NCBI GenBank assembly: GCA_945957555.1
Contig: CAMFLX010000018.1
Span: 1 to 49,314, forward strand
Direction: 5' to 3'
Source: an uncultured Cytophagales bacterium
GTDB lineage: Bacteria; Bacteroidota; Bacteroidia; Cytophagales; UBA9547
DNA: 49,314 nucleotides
The notes under the pieces are model-generated. The model had not been told where the DNA came from. It did not search any database and saw nothing but the letters and a program-made list of their open reading frames with translations. Position 1 is the first letter of the stretch. Every line of letters begins with the position of its first letter. The position numbers and the translations under genes are program-made. Below are positions 36,001 through 46,700 of the stretch, piece by piece.

Positions 36001-37787
36001 TTGATGCTAAGAGTGCAGGCTTGCTGAATGCAAGCAACGTACCCTTGATTATAGGGGCAACACCAGAGACCAGTCTTGACTCATTGATCAAGACCAATGG
36101 ACTTAATCATAAATTTATGAGTATGGTAGCCAATGATTACAAAGCTGGTAACAATGGCTCCAGCTCTCCAAGTACCAAATACAGCATGGCGCAAATTGCC
36201 ACCATGGCTGTAGGTTGTCCAGAGGACAATAAGTGTGGTGCTGATCCTAACTGCAAAGATGGAATACTGGATAGAGATGATGAATGGCAGTTGTATAGGA
36301 CCTTTTACCTTGCTGAAAAACAAAAACTTTTGGCTCTTAACAATAATCAACTGTCTTTAACCAATGGCTATTATTGTGGATGTATCGGCAATCCCAACGC
36401 ATGGTCAGACCCAAACCTATACAAAAAGAGGAATGTTAATTATTTCTACGGAAATCCCGGGTTTAGCTACACTTACTCTGTTATGGTAGACAATGGTATG
36501 TGCAATAGAAATACAATTGGTCATTTTATGAAAAAGACCAAAAGGTTTTATCCAGAAAATTCACTGACCATAAATGGCAACACCGTAGCGAAAAGATGCA
36601 CCACTGTGGTTACGGTAGATACTCCCACAAAGGATACCCTATTTATGAGTACTCCATGTGAAGAGGATATAACAGCTCAAATGAATGAACTCAATCAAGA
36701 GAGGGATAGGGCTAAATATGAATCTTGCGGCTTATGTCCTTTGGCCTCAGATTTAGAACAACTCTTCATGGATTTGAGGAGCAACAAAATGCTTAAAAAT
36801 GTGTCTGATGTAGCTTTAACTTGTAATCCTTCCGCTAAAGACAATACAGGTCAACTTTTGTATCCCATCTCTCTCGGAGTTGCACTCGGAAAATATATCA
36901 AGGATGCTTCTGGAGGTATAGATCAGGCTGTTTACTGGAAAGCAAGCGTATCAGGCAAGTTGCTGACAGGGAATCTATACTCCGGAAGTACTAATTTTTT
37001 CACTTTGAACTTGAGGATTCCTGATAATGTGAATGCCAATTTTAACTCTTTGTTTAAACTATGTTGTATGACGGTTCCTGACTCATACGCAGGGGCTTTA
37101 TCCTTTGAACAAGGCAAAAGTTTTGTGTTGAAATCTTCTTATCTAGATATAAATACTGATGAGGTAAGTTTTTTCATGGAAGGCAAGTCTTCAATAGCCA
37201 TTAGTCCATGTACCATCCCTCCAAGATGTATACTTTCTAACGATGCTAAAAATGTAATATCGCTTTTGAATGCCTTGATTTTAACCGATGATCAAGGAAA
37301 AGCAGATGATCTTACAAGGTCTTCTGTGAGTTTATCCTCTTCAGAGCGAAAAGACTATTACAATTCAGCCGTATTTAACGTTCTCAAGATTAATTCGAGT
37401 AGCGTTTCAGACTTAAGTGTACTTCAACCCAAATGGACAGGTACGGTGATCACTGATGCCTCCAATAATAAAACCCTGAAGGGTGTGTTTAGTACTGTAC
37501 AAAATTCTGTAACCAATAATATAGCGATAGATATTACCGGTTTGCTGCCAACCTACAGATATGAGGATGTGGTTTCTTTTGTCAATTTGAGGCAGGAGAG
37601 CAGCCCGCCCACAAATGCCACATGTCCTTACCCTGCATGTGCCATGAAGACCTTTGTTGCTGATGCGGTGTTAGCACATCCTCAAATTAAAGGGACTTAC
37701 TTATATGTACCAGTGAAGGTCAATGTGCCAGCACTGAACCCAGTGGCATGTAAATATCCAATTCCAGCGTCAAATGTGGTCAAATAA
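33015..37787 (+). CDS. Rhs-associated secreted protein, middle component (gene 3)
   Basis: A 1590-residue protein with a signal peptide (about 1-20, ending CAFSQ). After an N-terminal beta-sandwich region with a fibronectin-like stretch (about 170-270) it shows the conserved segment of the DUF6443/Rhs middle proteins: RSRQEQTRNNSDQRLVIGETLYDYNGK (about 340-360), PYTQKVYTNDHSGRIAKSTIPG, HETSFYYGNAQQTELSRLFGAQVGYSQNYKKNITVDPNGQSTLQYLNLQGKVIASALTGK (about 475-550). Later parts are Cys-rich (CNFSSCAQCTTEIEK, CSDLCNPKSTC). It starts 31 bases after gene 2. It probably forms part of the extracellular shell that holds the Rhs core of gene 4. No C-terminal sorting domain of the T9SS is seen. Confidence 0.75.
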   Translation: MKLLLFLLTVVCNLCAFSQSVRSLSGSVLTTGNAMTVQGDRYASSKSTPSLDGRSYWVEQSYGLVKFYIKPSAVLGVRSNATAQVTFNIGYEVEKNGSFQTGTPSYNSITLSLSIMDNQVSDVAYFKVDDAQKLTVTITSVSPASLSDNYVLEASVVTNSFTKLGLSDIPTLNVATRTTDKNLKVSWSDMSAKGATAYDFEWSYISDYDELGQRQPLSSLQLDRMVFKNNSSRIQTAQTYYEIPLMYERGVLLYRVRAVGKNVVNNTPYTAYSKWSTDDELNLTNFQQFTDPNSYTQISGLDTNMNWQSSLSFAEEGKTKLVMNYMDGSLRSRQEQTRNNSDQRLVIGETLYDYNGKDVISMLPVPITKNDLGYRPHFNVTNGKTFLSKSEYVGTYAGNSCTILSPGFDSNSGSSSYFSLSNQFGTNGNTGSNMLNRNLLPYDSLFPYTQKVYTNDHSGRIAKSTIPGANYRMKTGHETSFYYGNAQQTELSRLFGAQVGYSQNYKKNITVDPNGQSTLQYLNLQGKVIASALTGKDPDNLKSIPGFSATEKNDLLKGAGANDVIINDGKVKSYVAKIVVDSKKPYKVTYNGTFGSYKIVCNDITGADIGYPVDGAVKVQLNLLNNCNQQLLNSSGSTVGGNTGQSQTVSLAPTIGTDGQLEPGEYQLTRTVTVDDDKLEEYWQAYSATRCIKSVDEFKSKELSYVNTVGCNFSSCAQCTTEIEKMIAAHQDFNSKEINYLRNICSDLCNPKSTCSMALEGLLSDVSPDGQYGEIRKQNLNMNTTPTITYDANNKPSANNEASLEIVNNTEGTGAGNDIKPSDFPLSVFNTGNVLPNQFFRNQKCTWHYPVKIVSSNYTNYVNNEFLFNEKFVPSKSNLSYALTDYTDTDGNIFYVEVTFKSLTVNASSSPKVDWGLLGPQINNTNIVVPVDTRNGKYKIPVRYLAEFKDFYANWQKHWANFLVVYHPEFKYFLQCKEEGASNRFTDLLMTSNKVVDAKSAGLLNASNVPLIIGATPETSLDSLIKTNGLNHKFMSMVANDYKAGNNGSSSPSTKYSMAQIATMAVGCPEDNKCGADPNCKDGILDRDDEWQLYRTFYLAEKQKLLALNNNQLSLTNGYYCGCIGNPNAWSDPNLYKKRNVNYFYGNPGFSYTYSVMVDNGMCNRNTIGHFMKKTKRFYPENSLTINGNTVAKRCTTVVTVDTPTKDTLFMSTPCEEDITAQMNELNQERDRAKYESCGLCPLASDLEQLFMDLRSNKMLKNVSDVALTCNPSAKDNTGQLLYPISLGVALGKYIKDASGGIDQAVYWKASVSGKLLTGNLYSGSTNFFTLNLRIPDNVNANFNSLFKLCCMTVPDSYAGALSFEQGKSFVLKSSYLDINTDEVSFFMEGKSSIAISPCTIPPRCILSNDAKNVISLLNALILTDDQGKADDLTRSSVSLSSSERKDYYNSAVFNVLKINSSSVSDLSVLQPKWTGTVITDASNNKTLKGVFSTVQNSVTNNIAIDITGLLPTYRYEDVVSFVNLRQESSPPTNATCPYPACAMKTFVADAVLAHPQIKGTYLYVPVKVNVPALNPVACKYPIPASNVVK

Positions 37788-37797
37788 GAAATTTAAA

Positions 37798-40700
37798 ATG
37801 AAAGCAAACAATATTTATACTGTAAATATGAGACATTTTATAACATTGTTGTTGGTGGGTTGTATGATGGCACTACCAAATTTAAATGCACAAAGTAACT
37901 GTACAGTGACGGTACAGACTACTTCGCCCAGCTGTAATGGGGGGACTGATGGCAAAGCTCAGGTATTTGTAAATGGGCAAGTGGCAGGAACTCCAGCCAC
38001 TTGCCAAACACCGCCTGCACCCACAGTGAACTGTGCTGCAGGAGACATCAACAATACCAATATTGGGAGTGTTACCGTAAACCCTGGCAGCCAAGTGTGT
38101 TTAAATGGGGCTAACTTTGTGGGTGACATCACTATGTATGGTGGCACCTTGGTGGTATCGGGTACCGCCAAGCCCACTGGGCTCTATTTTAACAGCAATA
38201 CAAGCCCTATCACAGTGGTGATCACCGGATCCTTAACATTGACTTCATTGAATTTTCCTTCCAATTGTAAAATTGTTAATTATGGAACACTATCTATTAG
38301 TACGGGAATCTCTATTGATGGAAATTTGCAAAATCACGGTCTATTAAGTGTTTCAGGAGATCTCAACATCAATCCTTCCGGCCAATATACCAATACCAAT
38401 CAAATATCGGTTTCGGGTAATTTCAACAATAATGCGACCATAAGCAATGCTGGGATATTGAATGTGAATGGATATTTAAATGCCAACTCCAGTGGAAATT
38501 TTACCAATCTTTGTACCATTTACACCAAACTAGACTTGAAAGTTTCTTCAGTCTTTGTCAATAAGGGGAACATTAAGGTTGATGGTACCACTGTTATTGA
38601 AGGTCCGTTTACAGGTGATAATGGAAGTGTGATCAATACCAAAAATCTTACGGTAAATGCAAGTGTAAAGGGTGGGACAAGCTATTGTGCAGCATTTATA
38701 GTGAGTACCAGTACTACCATTAATGGGTCGGCATCTTTTACGGGATATGTGGATATTTGCGATGCGAACGGAATTGAGGTAGCGGCTGTGACCAGTGGCT
38801 ATACCAAATGTGCTTGTCCTGCACGTAATGTATCGTATGCTTGGGAAGCCCCCCTCAACAATACCACTTCAGAGGTTTCAGGACTTGCAGCGGGCACTTA
38901 CTATGTAAATGTACAGGCAACGGGCTGTACCGCCACAAGAAAACAAGTTATTATTACTGATCCTACGGCATTGGTCGTAAGTGTATCTGTAAGTGGTACC
39001 ACTGCTACTGCTACCGTATCGGGAGGCACAGCAGGATATACCTATGCTTGGTCGGGTGCTACGGGTACTGCTTCTAGTCAGGCATATACCACGGCAGGCA
39101 CTTATACCTTGTATGTAAAAGATAGCAAACAATGCCAAGCTTCGGCTACATTTACCATCAATACTACGAATCCCCTTTGTAATGTAACCATAGATACTTT
39201 TAATCCCACCTGTTATGGGAGCTATGATGGCTACGCAATAGTTAAGCTTAATGGCAGCCCTTATGTGGATGACCCAAATACGGGTGGAGGAGGAATCCCA
39301 AATACTTGCATGAAACCTGAAGTATCATCCATTTCTTGTCAATCGTGTACCAGAACTTATACCGATAACACAGGTGTGCTTACTGTAAATGCCAACGAGC
39401 AAGTCTGTTTAAGATCGAGCAACTTTACAGGAGGTATACAAGTAAATGGAGGCACCTTAATCATTTGTGAGAACGCAAATCCTAGCTATATGAATGTCAA
39501 TACCAATGGTAAGCCGTTTGTATTGGTGATTAACGGTTCTGCTAGTTTTAGCAACCTAAATATTGATGTAAATAGCACCTTTAAGAATTATGGTACACTT
39601 ACTGTGACAGGTGGTGCCGCCATCAATGGCGTTCTCGAAAACCATGGCACCCTTACGGTTGCCAACGATTTTAATATCAATAGTTCGGGCAAGGTTTTGA
39701 ATACCAATAGTTTTTCGGTCTCAGGGAACTTTAATAATAATAAGCTTTTTACCAATGGAGGGAAGCTTGATATAACTGGTAATTTCTATAACAACTCTGG
39801 TGCTACCATTGTCAATTACTGCAAGACCACCATCAGCAATACCTTTATTAATAATGACAAACTGAGTAATCTGGGAACATTTAAAGCAATGTCTATTACC
39901 TTTAACGGCAGCAGTGTATATGAAGGTAGTGCTTTTTCTGAGATCTCCGTCACCTCCTCTCAGGGTATGTTTACCATCAATGGTCTTTGTAAAGGCATAG
40001 GTAGCTCCTGCGCTTCTGTAAACTCTGAAGGTAACGCCTTGATCAATTCGAGTGGAAACCTTACGGGTGTTATGGATTTTTGTGTAAAAGGTAGTCTTAA
40101 CAATATGGGTACTATAGCTTCTAGTGTCACAAGATGCGCCTGCGCAAACCCCATCGATTGGCAAGCTCCGATTACTGGTACATCAAATCCAATGAAAGGA
40201 TTGAATGCTGGGAACTATTCGGTAACAGTAGCACCACCGGGCTGTGGTGTGATCACCAAAACCTTTACCTTGTCACAACCCACGGAGATTGTTCCTGTCG
40301 TTAAGGTAGATGGTAATGTGGCATCTGTGAGTGTAACAGGAGGCCAACCTCCTTATATGTATACATGGCCAGGGTTTGTTGAAAATGATGGCTTTAGAAC
40401 AAGTCTTAATTATTTGTACCCTGGTAATTTTTCCGTGATTGTTTCCGATAAAAGAAACTGTTCTGTAACCAAAACCTTTACCATAGGTAGTTTGCCAGGA
40501 GGAGGTACTTGTGAGCAAATAAATGTAAGCTATAGTTCGAGCCAAGTGAAAATTACGGGTGATTGTCCTGGGTTTATAAGTGTATTAGCGCCTGGTGGAA
40601 AGTATGGGATACAAATCTTTAATATTCCTAAGAAGGATTCTCTCGTTTATATTTCTTTGCCAGATGGTAGAATTACTACTATATTGGTGAAAGGTTATAA

Positions 40701-43700
40701 CAAAGACATAGAGCATAGTACCACCAACTCCGATTGTATGTCAGTACTTTGGTCAGTGAAACCAGTAAGTGCAAAAGGCAAAAATGACGGGGAGGTAAGT
40801 TTAAGTATTGAAGGTGGTTGCCGTAGATATAGAATATTCAACTCTTCTAATACGCAAATCAACAGTACTACGATCACCAATTTACCCTCAGGGGCAACAT
40901 CCATCACTATCTTAGATTCTTGCAGCTATTGTCTAAAGACCGTGAATGTTGACATTCCAGAGCTGAGCTTACCAATCAGTACTATCCAAATCTCCAAAGT
41001 AGGTTCTGGAGGGCAGCCCCAAGAGGTTGCCGTAGTTGTGTCTAATCAGGGAGAAACCAAAACAGGCCCTTTCAAATACACATGGAGTACAGGAAGTACC
41101 GAGGCTGTAACGGCCATCAGTCAGGCAGACTTAGACAAGGGCATTGTTTGTGTGTCCATTACCGATGCCTTAGGTAGGACTGTTTCAGAATGTATAACCT
41201 TAGTCCAGGCATGTGATCAAAATACATTGCCTCCTGCAAGCGTTCTTAACCCTACTTGCTTTGAAAGAACGGATGGGGCCATTTCATTTGCAAACCTCCC
41301 ACAAGGTAATAGTGTCTATTGGAGTGGGGACCATGCTTTTTTTAATGGCAGTAGCTTAAGTGGCTTGGGCTTGGGTCATTATACTGCTACGGTAATTCAA
41401 AATTCCAATAATAGTAAATGCTACATCAACTTTCCTTTCACTATAGATCAACCCAGCGATTGGCAATTGAACCTAAACCAAAGCGGGGATGATTTTACTG
41501 CTTCGGTAACTACGCTTAACGGGGTAAGTTATGCTTGGTCCACAGGGGTTACCGGCGTTCATGCAACGATTACCCAGCCTGGTCTGTACCAAGTTGCAGC
41601 AACTACAGCTGCGGGATGTAAGCGCACCAGAGAGTTTGCAGTAGAAACACCATTGTGTATAGGCACTATCTCCTATAGGTTGGCTAATCCGGGCTGTCCA
41701 GGGATGAGTAATGGTGCCATTCAGGTACTTAACCCACCACTTGGTGCGAGTTATTATTGGACAGGCAATGGCATCTCAAATCCAAACCTATCAGTGGCTC
41801 AAAACCTCAGTGCGGGTACCTATACACTTACAGCCAAACTTACCCCAAGCTGCGTCACTACCTTGGGCATAAGCTTGATTGACCCCTTACCACTCACTGC
41901 CACTACTTTAAATGAAAGCAATAACAAGGTGAGTATTGTGGTCAGCCATGGCACAGCTCCTTATCAGGTGAAATGGAGGCAGGACCAGCTAGTGGCAAGC
42001 ACCCGCTCTGACTTGGTGGCAGGAAAAAGTTATACTGTTGACATCAGTGACGCAAATGGCTGCCCTTATGTATTCACTTTTGTACACCAGCCTTGTAATA
42101 CCAAATTGATCGACGCTTATGTAAAAGTTGATAATAATGAGGTGTTTCCTGTAGTTACAGGTGGGGTAGGAGCTTACAATGTCAGCTTCTATAATGGGGC
42201 TAATGGTGGTACAGGGGTGCCATTCCCAGTATACAGCTCTTATTTTAGTAATGGAACCTATTCTATGAAAGTGCAAGACGACAGAAACTGTAGTGTAATG
42301 GTTAACTTTACGGTACCTTCATGCGGGATAAATTTGGCACCAACCATCACCCCTGCATCGGATAACAAAGTATGCAATGCCAAAATAGTTCTGAACCCTT
42401 CAAGCTATCTAGGGGCTACCCTCTATTTCGATGGTAAAATAAGCCCTTTTGAAATCATAAATGTATGTCCAGGTAGCCATGATCTTATCTTGAGAGATGC
42501 TTCTGGCTGTGCTGTGAAAAATACTTATAATGTTGGGTATAGCACTACAGCCCCTAATACTTGCACCAACAACACCTTGGGGATTTCGGTATTGTCCAAA
42601 AAAGAAAAAGTATGTTTTTCCGATGACTCTAAAGTGGATCTTTCTGTAGTAGGGGGCAAAACACCATTTACCTACACATGGACATTGCCAGGCCTGAAAG
42701 TTGGCACTACACAAACCATAAGTAGCAGTTCCGAAGATCTCTTAAATCCAAGACCTGGTAATTACCAATTGTTGGTAACCGATGCCAAAAAATGTTCTAC
42801 CGCATTTAATCTGACCGTAACGGGCCCAGCTTCGGCCTTGCAGGTCTCAACTACTACGACACAACCAGTATGTTTAGGCGCTAAAGGCGCTGCAAGCTTG
42901 CTAGTGAGTGGAGGCGTAAGTCCTTATGCTGTCACATGGCCAGATGGCAATACAAGTGTCACGCGTACCGATCTTTCAGATGGTACCTACTCCGTAAAAG
43001 TAAAAGATGCGGTAGGCTGCGAGACTAGCGCTACGGTAGTGATCAGTTCGCCGTCCTTTACAGGAGCCATCATTGCTTCCAAAACGGTATTTTGTCCTGC
43101 ATTGCTTGAGCAAGTGGTCTTGAGTGCTAGTCCAGTTACTGGATATACGAATACTTGGACAGGCCCAGATATAAGTACTCCACTGGTGAGTGATCATGCT
43201 TCTGTGAACCAAATAGGTGTCTATAATCTCAAATACCAAAAGTCTGGATGTACGGACCAGAATGTGTCCATTACCTTGACGGAAAACTGTACGCATGAGA
43301 AAAGTTTCGTTTGTGAACCTATGGTCGTGCCAGATTTTCCAACGACTGATCCTCCGGGAGCTGCTTGTATTGGTCAGATCACTGTTACTGCCGGGGCTTA
43401 TGCAGAATACAGTTATAAAGTCTATTTGGAACAGGAAAAAAGCAACTTTAAGAATGACTACAAAAAGTCTCTGCTGGGTGGGGCCTCTGAAAGCTTGATG
43501 CTGGAGTATACCGATACCAAAAAGTTGTATACGCTTTATTATTATGACCAAGCAGGCAATTTGGTACGTACAGTACCTCCATCAGGAGTGGCCGCGCTAG
43601 ACGATACCCAAGAAACCCAAGCTGAGACAGACCTTAAAAATAATGGTAATATTGTGTTTACTGACCACCAGTTGGCTACGACCTATACCTACAACTCCTT

Positions 43701-46700
43701 GAATCAGCTGGTGAGTCAAGACTTGCCCGACCATGCGAAGATGGATCTGTGGGAGATTCAACCAGCTGCGAACAACATGAGTGCTGGTCAACAGCCTAAT
43801 GACATGGCCTATACAAGTAACAGTCAAGGTTTGGCTATAAGTAATAATACCAGCACAGGAGCCTCCGAACTATCGATCACTGTGGACGGTGGTCAATCTT
43901 GGAGTCAGGCGAGCCTTTCTCTTACGGACCTACTCGACATCAAAAAAATAAGTGCTACGGCAGCCTATGCTTGTGGTAAAAATGGGCAATTTTTGAAGAG
44001 TACAGATGGTGGTAATACCTGGATGATTGCTCACGGGCCTACAACGGCCGATCTTAACAAATTGTTTTTCTCCAACGATAATACTGGAATGGTCATATCC
44101 ACTGCGGGTGGTATTTGGACCACGCTGGATGGAGGTAATACTTGGTCGACAGAAAACACAGCCCTTAAAAGCACAATTCCAACAGGATATACCCTCAATG
44201 AGGTTTATTATGACAATAATGTAACCTTGATAGCCGCTTGTGGAAACACGCAAACTCCTTCGTCTGCAAATACGTACTCGGCCAGTAACCTTGGTAAGCT
44301 GTTTACATCCACAGATAAAGGACTTACTTGGCAAGAAAACAAATCTTTCAGAGCTGGCAACCTTAATAGTATAGTAGCCCAGAGCAGCGGTTCTGGTTAT
44401 TTAGCGGCAGGCCCAGCGGGTACCTTGCTTCAAATAAATGCAGATGGTAGTCTCAGAATCAATAGATCAGGTTTGGGCACGTCAGGCATTCTACAAGTTG
44501 TGAAGACCTCCAACAGTCTTCTGGCCATAGGTTCTGACAATCAGTTATATACTTCTACAGACAATGGACTGACTTGGACAGCCAACAATACCGCCATTAC
44601 CAACATCAAACAAATGGTGCCTCTGGGTTCAAAGGTAGTTGCCGTAACCAGTGATGGTAAAGTGGGCCAGAGTTCTGGTTGGAGTAGTGGTTTCAAAACG
44701 AAAGTCATAAGTGCAACTACTGTGAAGTCTGTTAGGGCTATTCCTACGGGTAGCATGGTTTACGCATTTGGGGCGTTTTCGGGTCCGAAGATTGCATTAA
44801 AACTGCAAAGTGATGATTTTAATGCAGCAAGTTTATGGACAGAATATTCTGTAACTGGTACAACTGATGAAATCAAAGATGCCTATGTTGTCAATGGAAA
44901 ATATTTGCTTTTAACAAGTACTGGTGGATTGTACAGTGCAACCTTGAGCACAAATACGCTTACGGCAGTTTCCATCAATACTGGAACAACTGCCTTCTAT
45001 CCTTTAGGAACAGGCCTCTTGTGTCTCAAAGCTGATAAGTCTTTTACCTATACATCCGATGGAAATACATGGACTCCACTGTCGGGTCTTGTATTGCCCG
45101 AGGGTACTGCCAATCTGTTGGATCTAAATGTTTCTGGTACCATAACGGGTACAGCCATCAACAGCCTAAAAATAGTGGCTTCATTCAATACGGGCAGTAT
45201 ATATTCCTTTAATGGCAGCTCTTGGCTTCCTATTCAGGATAATATAGTTCCTTCAAGCTTGAGAGCTGCACATATCAGTAGTTCGGGAACGATGAGCGCG
45301 GCAGGCGATAATGGGGAGTTTTATCAAAAAAATGGCAACGTTTGGTTGAATCAAGGTCACGATAAAACCAATGTGGCGTTTACAGATGTATTTACAGGCT
45401 CGGATAACAATACACGCTTGGTATCTAGCAGTACCCTATATCTTTATAGCTATCCATCGCTTACTTTTGGTTATGATGCAGGACAGAAAATAAACGAAAT
45501 AGACAACAAGAGTGGAAATTATTTGGCGGGTGCGAGTAATGGACAGATGATTTCTAAGTCTGCTACAGAAGATTGGTACCTTTCATACACCCATAACAAA
45601 GCCATCAACTGTGTGGATGCTGATCCTATTGGTGGCGGTTTGGCTGGGGGTGAGGCTGGTACTGTGCTCAAAGGCTCATTGGTAACTACAGATCAAATCA
45701 ATTGGACGAGTATTCCGGTGCGTATTCCTAGTCTCAGTTCCATCAAATATGCAGACAAGACCAAGGCTATTGCTGTTGGCAAGGGTGGGACTGTACTTGA
45801 AACTAATGATGCTGGAAATACTTGGACCAGTACTTGGCTACCGTCTTCTATAGATCTCAACGCCGCTTGTGCCATGAATGGAACCTATTGGATCGGTGGC
45901 AATACGGGAACGATCTATACGAAGTCTTCGTCCAATTCTTCATGGACAAAAGCCACCATAACTGGAAGCCCTATTGCCGCAGTGAAGGCACTGGGTGCAT
46001 CCAACAACATGGTACTGGCACTTATTGGGAATCAAGTATATCTATACAAAGTGGGTACTGGTGTGCCTAATTTTAACCTGCATACGACCCTGGTGGCACA
46101 GGGTAATGCACTCTGTCTCGATGCTGATGGCTATGGTTTTATAGTTGGAGAAGGCGGTATGGGCTACCGTATACAACCCAATGCAACCAACTTCACACTT
46201 ACTAAAATTGCCAATGATACTGACCTAAGCGATGAGAAGGGTACTGGACTTCCTGTAGCTTCACTTCGTAAAGTGTATTTCAGCGACAGATTGGTGGGAT
46301 ACATTACGGGCCCTGCTGGCTTGTTACTCAAAACTACAGATGCTGGCGCACATTGGACCACAGAACCTGCTGGTACAGGTACGGGAGTGCCAGTATTGGC
46401 ACTTATGGGCAATACGGGTAGTTTGGCCGATGCCAATGGGACTATGACAGCCGTTAAAGACCGTGCTGGCAAGATCAGCAGTAGGTATTGGTATGATGAA
46501 TTTGGCAGATTGGTCTTGTCTCAAAATGCCAAACAATATAATATTGAGAAATATCTGAGCAGTACAGACAAAAGTGGTATTTCTGGGACAGGTACGATTC
46601 GAGCTTACTCCTATTCGCTCTATGATGAATTGGGTAGGGTTGTGGAAACAGGGGAATTGTTGACTAGGGAATTGTTAAGTACTTACAAATACGAAACACA

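Noticed and set aside
37774..37797. Earlier in-frame ATG of gene 4, overlapping the end of gene 3
   Set aside because: It would put a polar stretch in front of the signal peptide; the ATG at 37798, just after the gene 3 stop, fits better.
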